From Styela clava (lineage: Eukaryota > Chordata > Ascidiacea > Stolidobranchia > Styelidae), in NCBI RefSeq assembly GCF_964204865.1, contig NC_135256.1:19001703-19065702 (forward strand): 64,000 nucleotides of DNA. Direction: 5' to 3'. Positions within the stretch are counted from its first letter, which is position 1. Each line of letters opens with the position of its first letter. The notes below the pieces were generated by a model. That model did not search any database, was not told the origin of the DNA, and saw nothing but the letters and a program-made list of their open reading frames with translations. Of this stretch, positions 49,829 through 62,300 are shown in pieces. Position numbers and translations under genes: made by a program.

Positions 49829-50359
49829 CTGTGGTTCTCAAACAGCGCGTCGCGACGCCCAAGTGCGTCGTTTCAATATTGATAGGGCGTCGCAAAACTT
49901 TTCTTCTTTTGCAGATTTGTACCTGCGGTGCGTAGAAAAAGTCAAAACTTTTCGTTATTCTCGTTTGAATCATACTTGAGAACTGGAAATGACCATATAT
50001 TAATTATTGTAACGACCGATCTTATCTATATGTGACTTGCCAAACATCACAGAACATTCAATACTGTTTCAATTATGACATCACACAGGCTGGATCAGAT
50101 CGAGTCATGCATGCCGTTCATTTCTAATTCTTTCATATACATGGGAACATCAAGCGTTCTTCAGCACTTCGTCTGCGCGTTAACCTAAGCATATATTTAA
50201 TATTGACACCACAGCAGTTCACTTCAGGCATAATTTAAATAAAACTCATTTTAAAAGAGGTCTTTTATTGGAAGGTATCCAGACATTTTTCCCGGGGAGT
50301 CGCAGCTTGGCCATATTTTTTGGAGAGCGTCGCAATACCAAGAAGTTTGAAAACCACTG
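49829..50359. mobile_element. hAT-like non-autonomous element with exact 8-bp TSD
   Basis: The ends are CTGTGGTTCTCAAAC and GTTTGAAAACCACTG, with GCGTCGCGACGCCC / GGAGAGCGTCGCAA subterminal blocks. The flanks are AATTAGAG at 49821-49828 and 50360-50367. The element is 531 bp without a transposase. Confidence 0.9.
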
Positions 50360-52648
50360 AATTAGAGCAACGGCCTTGTTTCAGGCGAATAACATGCACT
50401 ATTAACAATATGGTGAAAATATTGAAACATACAGTAACTATCCTTATGTACTCGCTACAAGAGCATCAGTAATGAAAATCTTGACACGGACTAGTTTAAC
50501 GAATTGTTTTGCTAAATTGTTGTTTTTCCAGTTGTTGAGAAAAACCGCGTTTACCCACATTTGTTTCGAGGATGGAAGGAGTCGATTGAAAGCGGCTAAT
50601 ACTTTTATTAGTTTATATTTTTTTTTTGAGTCCTGCTGGGCCCGATAGTATTGTGAAGCACACTCGAGGTTCGAAAAAGAAAGGCTATGGCAATTTTTAA
50701 ATTTCGCAATCTTCACAAAAATCATATTTTAATCCAGGGGAGGTTGCTACGCTACCCGCGAGGGGAAATGTAAAGAAATATGTTTAGAAGGTAAAAAGCA
50801 GATGTTTGTTTGGGGTTCGTTGGAGGGCCCGGGTCGTTGCACCGTACGAATGGCGGCATTCATCCGCCGCGGCGCCCCCGACCTCTTCAGTTCATTAAAT
50901 AGTTTAAATACCAGGTCATAAACTGATCACCTCTAGTAAGGATCGATTTTTATCACTTTTAAGGTCCGTGATCACTCAACCGTGACGAAATGTTTTGGTC
51001 ATGAACTTCACTTTAATTACCTTGTATACCCCAAATATGACATCTCTATCTATTACCAAGTTCCGTCCGGATCGGCCTGCCAGTTCTCTGGGAAATGGTC
51101 TATCTCACAGAACTGTCGCTTGTTCCTAAGCTATTTCCATTACGACTATCGCGCAAGGAATTTTAACTCTAATTGTGATTTCGCACTAAAGTGCTCTCGA
51201 TTGCCTAACCATCAAGCCTCATTTTAACTTTGAAGCGCATAACTTCGGATGAAAATCCCTAACCGCCATATCTTATAAAATAAAATACGACGTATTTTAA
51301 ATTTTTTTAATATAAAACTCAGACACGTCGTTTTTATAGCAAGCATGAGGGATGAAAAGTACTAAATAAATATTCTACTGAGCAAAATGTGCACAGTTTC
51401 ATCGTGCGAAAAAGTCATTCATTCAAAACAGGACAAAAATGGACAAGACAAGAGTGTGTAGTACCAGAGACACCTATTTCAAAGTCGTTTCGCTCGGTGA
51501 TTGAATATTCCGTCTCAAACCAGCTTTTGCTTCAAGTTTCTAATCTACCTAGTTCGCCTATTTCACTGTTCTGTTGCAAACCTTATATTTCATTTCTTAT
51601 ATGGCTGTCTTGTTGCTTTTAACTGAAGAGTTAGGAATTTCGATTTCCTCGAGAATCAAATCGGGTCGCAGCATCTCAGCTGTTCTGGCGGTGTGCTCTC
51701 GACAAACTACGTCTACATAGGGTCTAAAAAACGTGGCTGAGGTTGGTGAGCCAAGATCTCCTTCTGCACCGAATATAGTGTCACTTCTTGATGATATTCA
51801 TCGCCGGGCAACAGTGATTCAGCACATGGCGTGGAGTCTTGTCTGAGTAAATAAATTGTGAGTAAACCTACTACAAGTCCCCACGGTTTCGCACTGGCCT
51901 ATGCCGAAAACCGATCGCAGCGCAGAGGATTTGATCGAGCTTTTGAAACCCACAAAATTTCAAACTGAGAGAAAGAACAGGAAGTGAAAAAAAAGTGGTT
52001 TGAGTAATCGAACTGGGAATGACCGGAAATTGTCTTTCTCTGATACAGCAGCTGCCTCACCCAACAGGTGTTGGACACATGGTGCATGCCAAAATCGATT
52101 CTAGTTGGATTAAAGAGAAAGGTATTGCTCAAACAGTTGTAATCAGCAAAGAGTCAGATTTTGAGAAATAAATACATCAAAACTTTTTGTAATCTCCTGA
52201 CAAATCAATTTGAAAATTTCAGTACTAAAATATGGGAGAAGGCGCAAGAAGGCTTTCACATTTTTTGTAATTTTTTTCTGATCTGCGATGCCCGAAATTA
52301 TACTAAAAAATTTTCTGTTTCAATTTGTACTTCGTATTCATATCTTGTTGTCATCTGAAAATGATCCGGAAGTAAACAGTTCAAACGGAACGGAGACAAT
52401 TCTTCATCCCCCAGACATTACACGAAGAATTGATCATAATGATTATATCCCGCTAGAAATCTAGAATATATATTTGCAATAAAGAGCGTGAAACGAATTT
52501 ACCATGAACATGTGTAACGTGTCGTCAGTCTATGTATGAATTTCCCCAGTTCGAAATATCTTTTAATATGGTCTGATGTCGATCTTCTTCTTAATATTCA
52601 TTTATATTATATTGCAACAGTACGACTTAACCGGAATACCGTATAGGA
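50360..52648. other. Gene-free stretch
   Basis: No convincing exon. A short GC-rich island (50820-50885, GGGCCCGGGTCG and CCGCCGCGGCGCCCCC) stands out from the AT-rich surroundings but matches nothing I recognise. Plus-strand frames at 50982-51227 and 51389-51622 have no recognisable motifs. Confidence 0.4.
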
Positions 52649-53790
52649 CAGGCCTGCCCAACCTTTTTCGTCTCGCGGGCCACTTTCACGTGAGGAAATC
52701 GGTCGCGGGCCGCAAACGTTTGTATTAAACATTAATACCAGATAAGTCCTGATTCTGGTGTAGGTAATTACATAATACTTAAAAGGCGAGTTTATTAACA
52801 TGAAAACAATCAAATTAATAATTGCTTTCTGGTTACTGGGTAGGCTGGCAAATTATTCGAATATTAGAATAGCGGTTTACTATTCGAATATCTGGTAAAC
52901 GGGGCGTGGACATAACACTCTCGGGCGACCGAATCAAAGAATCAATCATTACACAACACACTTGTGGTTTTTTGGCGACCACGCAAGAAACACACATCAC
53001 GTCAAAGTTGAGTGTTATATTTGCGTTATAGTGTTTTTATTCATTTATTTTCAGTAGCTACGATACTGCTTTAATGTTTAAATATGCATAATGTGCGTCA
53101 ATATCGCGGCAATATCAAGTTTCAGTGGACCGTTTCGTAAAATTTGAAACACCAATACAAGTATTCGATGAAGTAACATAACGGAGATTTCTGAACGAAT
53201 AGTCGTTATATATTGATTTGTGACTAATTAGTAGCAATGCCATTACGTCAATTTCATCAGAATTATTGACGAATACGCAATGACGACATTTCCGACATCT
53301 TATTTAACGCGAACATAACATGAACAAAAGTACAAACATAAAAAGACAACGAGTCCGGGGACCAGTACTCAAGATATTGTTGACTTTTAAATTTACACTG
53401 GCGATAAAGACGATCAAAGCCGACACGAAAGAAAGCAATCAGAATGAAATTAATTTGCAAACTTAAGCTCCGAGTTCATTCCCATATTTGCGCTCAGCGT
53501 TTGTCTCCAATGATCGCACAATATCTTTATAGTTCGTCGAACAGAGTGCACAGTTTTGCGAGAAATAAAAAATATGACGTTGATGTCCACCAGGGTGCAA
53601 GACTTAACACATACGTAATAATAAAAACCAGCATTTGAACGTAGATAGATGGCAGGAATAATTACACTAAAATCACGAAAGATACTTATGTATAGTAAAA
53701 TGTATGTAAAAATTTGAAAAGTCTGCTTACAAACTTTATAGGGCGGGCCGCAAAAAATACTTCGGCGGGCCGCGGGTTGTCGACTATTGG
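52649..53790. mobile_element. hAT-like element, diverged right end
   Basis: It starts CAGGCCTGCCCAACC with GCGGGCCACTTT and GCGGGCCGCAAACG. Near the right end GGGCGGGCCGCAAAAA and GGCGGGCCGCGGGTTG are the inverted counterparts, but the expected terminal GGGCAGGCCTG has decayed. A TATTCGAATA-rich stretch at about 52855-52895 may be a second small insertion. No transposase frame is left. Confidence 0.6.
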
Positions 53791-53954
53791 GCGAATTAGG
53801 GCTCAGACTCCACACACCAATGCATATGAATTAACTAGACAAGAAATATAAATAAAATATTAAACAATAAAAAATAGTACAATTCCAGTCCCGCCACAAT
53901 ACCCCTCTTTTCGGACACGTAGTGGACATAGCGATCGTTTCAATATTATGTTGT

Positions 53955-54610
53955 TGAACACGTCAGTGTACATAACGATCGTTTCAATATTATGTTGTTG
54001 TTGTTATTCTTCTTCTCCTTCGTCATGATGAAATCGCTTTTCTCTTCGAATACTGGACCAGTTGCTCTGAAATTTTCAGTGATTAAAGATTGATTTATTT
54101 TGCCAGAAAGCTATTACTTTTATTTTTTTCAAAAATTTCTGGGACTTCAAGAGATACTTTTTTTATGTGTCAGAATGAAAAATAGCGACATCATGTGACG
54201 TGTCCATATATTTGAGCACAGCGCTCTTGTTGTTCTTTGACACTTTTTGGACAACTAGTGGAAAATCTAAAAAGACGCTTTTCTTTTTGATTACTGGACC
54301 AATTGCTTTGAAAGTTTCAGTAGTTGAAGATGGAACTTTTTTCTAGAAGGCTCTTACTTTTATTTATTTCTAAATTTTGTATGAATTCTATTAAATTTGA
54401 TATTTCGTCCAAAATTTATCTTTATTTTTTATCCACGGGAACACGGATTTTAGTCCGCGTGAAGACCGGCTGTACGTTTTGATTCTGCAAAATCCCTGCT
54501 ACTGAAAATCTAGAATTTTCTTGATGGTATCGGTAGCGTCAATGATACCGGTAAAGACTGATTCGCTCTCGATTACGTGTCCATATATTTGAGCGTTGCT
54601 CTCTTGTTAT
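53955..54610 (+). repeat. Dispersed repeat (family D), two tandem copies
   Basis: Copy 1 (53955-54240) and copy 2 (54265-54610) share CTTTTCT, TACTGGACCA[GA]TTGCT, GAAA[TG]TTTCAGT, CTTTTATTT and GTGTCCATATATTTGAGC. Copy 1 also matches 5166-5410 in reverse complement. A shorter near-perfect direct repeat lies just before, around 53930 and 53970 (ACGATCGTTTCAATATTATG). 54611-54932 holds nothing recognised. Confidence 0.7.
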
Positions 54611-54932
54611 TGGAGGAAATTCATAAAAAATTTACTCTAAAAAAAAATAACATCCCTCAAGAAAAGCATTAAACACAGTAGGGACACAAAACTCGTAGAA
54701 AAGACAATGTGTGTCAAACAGTAGGTATTAGCAAAATATGAACACAGTGGAACGAAATATTCAACAGTAGAAAGCATTCCAGAAGGTATGGCAAATATAC
54801 ACCATGCTATTTACAAAATACACAATAGCAATACAAAAAATTCTAACTAGTCCTACCTAAATATATACATTATGGCAAAATTCCCATTGTATTCAAAACA
54901 AAATGTTACAGAGCATAAATCAAGTATGAAAA

Positions 54933-55247
54933 TCATCCAAGTAGGCAGGTCCTTGTCCTACCAGAACGAGTAACAACCTGATGTTTATCAGACAAATCAG
55001 GAATAAAGTTAACTTCTGGTTCAAGTCCAACAGGAATAACAACATCCTGTACATCATCGTCAGAAACAGTCAAATCAGCAGTTATTCCTACCGCTTCCTT
55101 GAGCGACATGAGAGGCACCAGAGAGCATGAGCCGTCCACCACTACGGGAAGCAATAATAATAAACCACGCCCACCATATTTACTCTCAAACACGCACGCG
55201 GCCTCTGCCACATTATCAAAGTCAGGGTCCATGCATAAATTCGTCAT
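54933..55247 (-). pseudogene. LTR-retrotransposon fragment after gag (possible start of pol)
   Basis: A 104-codon frame follows the zinc-knuckle frame in a different phase and overlaps it by 4 bp. It includes GRGLLLLLPVVVDGSCSLVPL. Its place directly after the nucleocapsid suggests the protease region, but no DSG/DTG active-site triplet is present in the usual form, so this is inference. No reverse transcriptase follows on this side. Confidence 0.4.
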
Positions 55248-55696
55248 CTTTTCGGTAGCAGCAGAGGACCCCCGTGGTACTGATTTCTGTCCAAAGGCAT
55301 ATCATAACTCCTGGGTGCAGGATGAAACTGGGGCGTATTCCCACCGTCACGAGTTTGGCCATTCCCCCCCCCCCCCCCCCAGGCAGAATTTGATCTATTC
55401 CCTGATGAAAAATTTCTTACTGAGCCATTGACCGTTTGCTGGGCCGAATACGCAGTAGAAGGCTGCGAATTCTGTGGAACATAATATCTATCACACTGGG
55501 AAGCTATATGACCCCTGCCATGATATCTCTGGCACAGGTTCTTCGGGCAATTCTTACGTATGTGACCCTTGGCACCACAGCCATAACAAGTAATACCTTC
55601 ATTCCTACGCCGTAGCGTAACAACGCAATGTGGCGCCCCTGGATCTTTTCGCGAAATGCCGCTCAATTCCGCCGTAAAAGCTGAATAAGATTCCAC
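55244..55696 (-). pseudogene. Retrotransposon Gag nucleocapsid with two CCHC zinc knuckles
   Basis: The first knuckle is CYGCGAKGHIRKNC; the second is CQRYHGRGHIASQC, which has CX2 to H replaced by a Tyr-His spacing and is less regular. A Ser/Asn/Gly-rich tail follows, containing a five-Gly run encoded by a 17-base homopolymer (C run at 55364-55380 on +). The orientation matches the capsid and coiled-coil frames at 56565-57367, from which it is separated by about 800 bp of unrelated sequence. Confidence 0.8.
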
Positions 55697-56470
55697 ACAA
55701 CAGAAGAATTAAAGCATTAAACAAGAAATTTTATCGAAAGTTTCAAATTCAATGTCTAGTTTTCATTGAAGCAAATTCAGAATTTATATCGTCAACAGAT
55801 AATGTCTCGACTAAATCACTTTCAATGGGCAGTATTGCTGGCACAGACAGCCTGCTTTCTCCCATTATCGATCTCAAGTAAAACTTTATCAACTTGGGGT
55901 TTGGCTTCTTTATTCGCAGCTTGTGAAAGCAACGGCAACAGTGAGGTAAAGCTTGAGACTCGTGAACAAATAAGGTGTTGATTCACATAAACGATGTTTG
56001 CGTACCCACTGCAGGACGTCCAGCGCTGTCACGTCATTTTTAAATGTAAAATCACTTGATTGTACTAGTACAGTGGTTCTCATCCGGGTGCTCCCTACAG
56101 AAGCACAAATCAGTTCGATGGGGGCCACGACACAAGATTAATAATTTGTTACATAGCGACTTCGTTTGCATACTTTCCACGGCAGTTTCATTGCCTGAAT
56201 AGGAGTATTCGCGATCACAGGGTGTATTCACTTTACTGAGCGTGAATTATTTGATCATAATGGAATTTAAAATCTACCAATGAAAATAGTTCCCCGGTAA
56301 GCCGTCTGGTCTCACCTACAGAATGGCAGTTCCACTCGACCACTCGAGATAACCTTCGATAGCGTATTATCATGGTTAACTGAATATTCAGTTAACCATG
56401 GTAATATAGACGATTACAAAAATGGAACTACAGTTCTGTTTTGGCTGAACACATGAATAGCTGCGTTCCC
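55697..56470. other. Insertion-like segment splitting gag
   Basis: No gag-like frame. It contains an isolated hAT-like start CAGTGGTTCTCATCC at 56071 and a long palindrome at 56365-56406. Its borders are not defined by a clear duplication. Confidence 0.4.
56365..56406. repeat. Near-perfect palindrome (30 bp perfect core)
   Basis: The core 56371-56400 is its own reverse complement: CATGGTTAACTGAAT followed by the complementary half. Outside it, one mismatch is followed by five more pairing bases on each side. It could extrude as a cruciform or be a terminal or insertion scar. Confidence 0.8.
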
Positions 56471-56479
56471 GGGCCTTCA

Positions 56480-57367
56480 AGCACAGACGGATGTATTAAC
56501 AACAACAACAGTCTCGTTGACTTACAAATTGAAGGATAAGCTTTCCTTGACAATGCACGAAAAGAAGTAGCATATTCTGTTGGCGTCTCAGTGGTCAACT
56601 TCTTCCTGTTATTAAACAGAGTAGCAAAGTATGTCTACTTACCCTCTGAATAATACCGCTTTTCAAGTGATTCACTGCAACACTCAAACTGTGCCTATCT
56701 GGAAGGGATAATTCATTTAACAAGGACAAAGCCTTCCTACGCATACACGCAGCAAAATGTACACCAACCATTTTATCAGTTCATCCATTACAAATAATCA
56801 TCCAAAACATACCATCACCATTAAAAGTATCAGGCTGTATATCCACTCTCATATTATGCATACCAAAAGAAACCATCTTACAATCAGTAACGTTACCATT
56901 CACACTTGCATGCATAGACTGGTGTTGCATTGCAGGTGTAGACTGGTCAACCACACACTCATCAGCAAAATTCAATTTTGGTACCATCCGGTACCATCTA
57001 TCAAACATTCAATATCAGGGCAGTCAGGTTCACCATTCCTATCAACACTCTTGGGCATCTCTGATGTTTTTAATATAGGTTTAGGTATAAATGATGACAC
57101 CTCACCCTCAGCCATGACCTCGTCAATGCTCTCCAGACGGCATATCACCCGTTCGAGTACTTCCTTCGTGCTAAAATTTCTTTCTTCAAGTTGGTCTCTT
57201 TCTCCAACACTGGTCTTGACTACTTTCAGTTGAGACAAAGCATCTTGCAGTTGTCCAGCCAGTTCTTTATTTTCAGCTTCCAGTGATTTATTCTTATCTT
57301 CAATTTCTTTATTCGCCATTTGTATTTCTTTATTCGTGTTTTTAATTTCTTTGTTTTCGGTTTTCAT
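56480..57367 (-). pseudogene. Broken Ty3/gypsy-like Gag: N-terminal coiled coil and capsid
   Basis: The first frame (57367-56972) starts MKTENKEIKNTNKEI and forms a Lys/Glu/Asn coiled coil with later LKVVKTSVGERDQLEE. A short repeat of GGTACC then shifts the frame. The next frame (57008-56783) meets a TGA at 56781-56783 and continues open with VGVHFAACMRRKALSLLNEL, the retrotransposon Gag capsid block. A further frameshift near 56635 precedes TETPTEYATSFRALSRKAYP, the end of the same domain. There is thus at least one nonsense codon and two frameshifts: a dead copy. The first 259 bp of gag are also the start of the 1,992-bp array. Confidence 0.8.
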
Positions 57368-58218
57368 CTCGACAATTTTATCCCATATTTTACCGCGTTC
57401 AAGGTCGCAATTCGGGCCTCGTGTAGTTTCTTACCTGAATAACTTCTAGTGGGCGTGGCGTAACAATTTTTAGATATATGATTCCCGACTCCCACCTGAT
57501 AACGTCATCAAAAAATTACGTCACTGCGACATCACAATAACGAAATACAGCTTGTCAAAGTATAGCGGCGGTCCCCCGTAATGGCGCCCGCGAGTATTTT
57601 AACAAACTCAATACGTCAGAGAGAGAGATATATTTATTTCCACAAACAAGGAAAAAACAATATTAAATAATATCGATAATTTTTATAGAGTTAGACTATA
57701 ATGAAAACAATGAAAAAACAGTATGCCGGACCGTTGAAGGTCATTTAGGCTCCTGGCCAATTTAGCACTGTTACCAAAAAGTCGGAATTGTTTGCTACAA
57801 TATAAATATATATATAAAAGATTGAGAATGAGTCAGCAGATATTTTAGTTCCATGATTCAACACTAAAAGCACATTGTGATAGAGTTTAGAGGACATGTG
57901 TAAAGTAGGCTATATATAACACCAGTGCTACATTGTGATCTAGTTACTAGTACATTACAGATCGCCATAACACAGTCGGGCTCAGTATAAAATATAAACC
58001 AACAGAATAGCACAGACACAATAATCAAAAAAATTTGTTCCATGTTATATACTAATATTAAGGTAGGGCAATTATTAAACAGTATACACTAATCCTGGGG
58101 GAAATATAGGAAATACACACTTATATACAATCGGATATTGAATATATAATGCAAACTAAAAGAATAATAGATATTTTACAATCAATCATATTATTGACAG
58201 ATTTAAAAAAAATGTTAA

Positions 58219-58595
58219 CTAATCTGAATACATTGTTAGCAAAAGCTTTTTCATTTTCTTAGTAATAGGAGATAGAGACACATTTTTTATTTCAGATGGA
58301 ACATCACCCCAAACCTGTACGCCAAAATTTTTTAAGATCGCTCCCCAACATCAGTGGAAACCTGCGGTGTAAAATAGGATCTAATTTTTTTGGATCTGGT
58401 ACCATACTTATGTACATCTTTTAGAGGAGTAAAGTAGTCCTTGAATGCAGGGGGGACAGGGCCATTTTCATGCCGATGCATAAATTTTGCAATTTCTAAA
58501 GTATGCATCTCTGAAAGCTGTAAAATTTCATTTTGACAGAAAAGTCGGAGGTCGTCAGCGACCTCTCTCGTATCGGGATCTTTGCGCAGAGCTCA
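58219..58595 (-). pseudogene. LINE ORF2 C-terminus within array unit 1 (repeated at +1992 and +3984)
   Basis: The minus-strand frame reads LRLFCQNEILQLSEMH, HENGPVPPAFKDYFTPLKD and YGTRSKKIRSYFTP, then after a one-base frameshift near 58330 NFGVQVWGDVPSEIKN, SLSPITKKMKKLLL and a TAG stop at 58219-58221. This is the carboxy-terminal region shared by CR1/L2/jockey-like LINEs. The ~600 bp beyond the stop (58218 to about 57619) would be the 3' UTR, ending near a (TC)n run with ATATATCTCTCTC. Identical copies lie at 60211-60587 and 62203-62579. Confidence 0.8.
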
Positions 58596-58683
58596 AATAA
58601 ACAAGAAACACAAGCGACTCACCAATTGTCGCCAAGGAACGTTCACGATATCCCATTCTGACACACTTCGTGATTTCTTGGTT

Positions 58684-59100
58684 GGACATATTAATTTACA
58701 TACACGCAATAGTTGTAGTCGAGCACCACACACATAAAAACTTGTTAATTATTTTCCAACAATAGCTCATGTATCGTGCTACAACCTATTAATAGGGCGT
58801 TATACGATACCACTCTGAGCAAGGCTTCAGACAAACAGAAAGAACATATTAATTCACGCAATGATTGAGGTTGGATACCGCAAACATAAAGATCTGTTAT
58901 TTAATATCCGGCAACTGATTATGTATTGTACCACATTTTGTTAATAGGACGTGAAACGTCTCCCTCTATGCAAGGCTTCATACAAGCAGAAACCGACATA
59001 TTAATTTGCTTCAACGCTATGGGTGTAGTTTCGTATCTCAATAACTTCTAGCCGGCTTAGCGTAACAATTTTTGCATATATCATTCCTGACTTCGCCATC
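58684..59100. repeat. Degenerate ~155-bp sub-repeats at the end of each array unit
   Basis: GACATATTAATTTACATACACGC, GAACATATTAATTCACGCAATG and GACATATTAATTTGCTTCAACGC begin at about 58684, 58843 and 58996. The blocks continue in parallel (CACATAAAAACTTGTTA / AACATAAAGATCTGTTA, CTCATGTATCGTGCTACA / TTATGTATTGTACCACA, GCAAGGCTTCAGACAA / GCAAGGCTTCATACAA). The third block also resembles 57413-57497 (AATAACTTCTAG, GCGTAACAATTTTT). Confidence 0.75.
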
Positions 59101-59359
59101 CAGCCATGACCTCGTCAATGCTCTCCAGACGGCATATCACCCGTTCGAGTACTTCCTTCGTGCTAAAATTTCTTTCTTCAAGTTGGTCTCTTTCTCCAAC
59201 ACTGGTCTTGACTACTTTCAGTTGAGACAAAGCATCTTGCAGTTGTCCAGCCAGTTCTTTATTTTCAGCTTCCAGTGATTTATTCTTATCTTCAATTTCT
59301 TTATTCGCCATTTGTATTTCTTTATTCGTGTTTTTAATTTCTTTGTTTTCGGTTTTCAT
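59081..59359 (-). pseudogene. Gag coiled-coil stub in array unit 2
   Basis: This is the same start as 57367-57109, but at the unit junction the frame runs into foreign sequence and ends after SIDEVMAGWRSQE. The result is a 92-codon stub. Identical stubs are at 61073-61351 and 63065-63343. If transcribed they would encode only the coiled coil. Confidence 0.85.
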
Positions 59360-62300
59360 CTCGACAATTTTATCCCATATTTTACCGCGTTCAAGGTCGC
59401 AATTCGGGCCTCGTGTAGTTTCTTACCTGAATAACTTCTAGTGGGCGTGGCGTAACAATTTTTAGATATATGATTCCCGACTCCCACCTGATAACGTCAT
59501 CAAAAAATTACGTCACTGCGACATCACAATAACGAAATACAGCTTGTCAAAGTATAGCGGCGGTCCCCCGTAATGGCGCCCGCGAGTATTTTAACAAACT
59601 CAATACGTCAGAGAGAGAGATATATTTATTTCCACAAACAAGGAAAAAACAATATTAAATAATATCGATAATTTTTATAGAGTTAGACTATAATGAAAAC
59701 AATGAAAAAACAGTATGCCGGACCGTTGAAGGTCATTTAGGCTCCTGGCCAATTTAGCACTGTTACCAAAAAGTCGGAATTGTTTGCTACAATATAAATA
59801 TATATATAAAAGATTGAGAATGAGTCAGCAGATATTTTAGTTCCATGATTCAACACTAAAAGCACATTGTGATAGAGTTTAGAGGACATGTGTAAAGTAG
59901 GCTATATATAACACCAGTGCTACATTGTGATCTAGTTACTAGTACATTACAGATCGCCATAACACAGTCGGGCTCAGTATAAAATATAAACCAACAGAAT
60001 AGCACAGACACAATAATCAAAAAAATTTGTTCCATGTTATATACTAATATTAAGGTAGGGCAATTATTAAACAGTATACACTAATCCTGGGGGAAATATA
60101 GGAAATACACACTTATATACAATCGGATATTGAATATATAATGCAAACTAAAAGAATAATAGATATTTTACAATCAATCATATTATTGACAGATTTAAAA
60201 AAAATGTTAACTAATCTGAATACATTGTTAGCAAAAGCTTTTTCATTTTCTTAGTAATAGGAGATAGAGACACATTTTTTATTTCAGATGGAACATCACC
60301 CCAAACCTGTACGCCAAAATTTTTTAAGATCGCTCCCCAACATCAGTGGAAACCTGCGGTGTAAAATAGGATCTAATTTTTTTGGATCTGGTACCATACT
60401 TATGTACATCTTTTAGAGGAGTAAAGTAGTCCTTGAATGCAGGGGGGACAGGGCCATTTTCATGCCGATGCATAAATTTTGCAATTTCTAAAGTATGCAT
60501 CTCTGAAAGCTGTAAAATTTCATTTTGACAGAAAAGTCGGAGGTCGTCAGCGACCTCTCTCGTATCGGGATCTTTGCGCAGAGCTCAAATAAACAAGAAA
60601 CACAAGCGACTCACCAATTGTCGCCAAGGAACGTTCACGATATCCCATTCTGACACACTTCGTGATTTCTTGGTTGGACATATTAATTTACATACACGCA
60701 ATAGTTGTAGTCGAGCACCACACACATAAAAACTTGTTAATTATTTTCCAACAATAGCTCATGTATCGTGCTACAACCTATTAATAGGGCGTTATACGAT
60801 ACCACTCTGAGCAAGGCTTCAGACAAACAGAAAGAACATATTAATTCACGCAATGATTGAGGTTGGATACCGCAAACATAAAGATCTGTTATTTAATATC
60901 CGGCAACTGATTATGTATTGTACCACATTTTGTTAATAGGACGTGAAACGTCTCCCTCTATGCAAGGCTTCATACAAGCAGAAACCGACATATTAATTTG
61001 CTTCAACGCTATGGGTGTAGTTTCGTATCTCAATAACTTCTAGCCGGCTTAGCGTAACAATTTTTGCATATATCATTCCTGACTTCGCCATCCAGCCATG
61101 ACCTCGTCAATGCTCTCCAGACGGCATATCACCCGTTCGAGTACTTCCTTCGTGCTAAAATTTCTTTCTTCAAGTTGGTCTCTTTCTCCAACACTGGTCT
61201 TGACTACTTTCAGTTGAGACAAAGCATCTTGCAGTTGTCCAGCCAGTTCTTTATTTTCAGCTTCCAGTGATTTATTCTTATCTTCAATTTCTTTATTCGC
61301 CATTTGTATTTCTTTATTCGTGTTTTTAATTTCTTTGTTTTCGGTTTTCATCTCGACAATTTTATCCCATATTTTACCGCGTTCAAGGTCGCAATTCGGG
61401 CCTCGTGTAGTTTCTTACCTGAATAACTTCTAGTGGGCGTGGCGTAACAATTTTTAGATATATGATTCCCGACTCCCACCTGATAACGTCATCAAAAAAT
61501 TACGTCACTGCGACATCACAATAACGAAATACAGCTTGTCAAAGTATAGCGGCGGTCCCCCGTAATGGCGCCCGCGAGTATTTTAACAAACTCAATACGT
61601 CAGAGAGAGAGATATATTTATTTCCACAAACAAGGAAAAAACAATATTAAATAATATCGATAATTTTTATAGAGTTAGACTATAATGAAAACAATGAAAA
61701 AACAGTATGCCGGACCGTTGAAGGTCATTTAGGCTCCTGGCCAATTTAGCACTGTTACCAAAAAGTCGGAATTGTTTGCTACAATATAAATATATATATA
61801 AAAGATTGAGAATGAGTCAGCAGATATTTTAGTTCCATGATTCAACACTAAAAGCACATTGTGATAGAGTTTAGAGGACATGTGTAAAGTAGGCTATATA
61901 TAACACCAGTGCTACATTGTGATCTAGTTACTAGTACATTACAGATCGCCATAACACAGTCGGGCTCAGTATAAAATATAAACCAACAGAATAGCACAGA
62001 CACAATAATCAAAAAAATTTGTTCCATGTTATATACTAATATTAAGGTAGGGCAATTATTAAACAGTATACACTAATCCTGGGGGAAATATAGGAAATAC
62101 ACACTTATATACAATCGGATATTGAATATATAATGCAAACTAAAAGAATAATAGATATTTTACAATCAATCATATTATTGACAGATTTAAAAAAAATGTT
62201 AACTAATCTGAATACATTGTTAGCAAAAGCTTTTTCATTTTCTTAGTAATAGGAGATAGAGACACATTTTTTATTTCAGATGGAACATCACCCCAAACCT

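Noticed and set aside
50820..50885. GC-rich island considered as an rRNA fragment or CpG promoter
   Set aside because: Too short, and no match to rRNA that I can recognise; no gene starts next to it.
53450..53815. 121-codon minus-strand frame
   Set aside because: It falls inside a hAT-like non-coding element and has no transposase similarity.
55099..55431. 110-codon plus-strand frame with a proline run
   Set aside because: It is the antisense shadow of the gag nucleocapsid; the proline run is the complement of the poly-Gly stretch.
59072..59278. 68-codon plus-strand frames repeated in each array unit
   Set aside because: They are antisense shadows of the gag coiled coil, repeated only because the unit is repeated.
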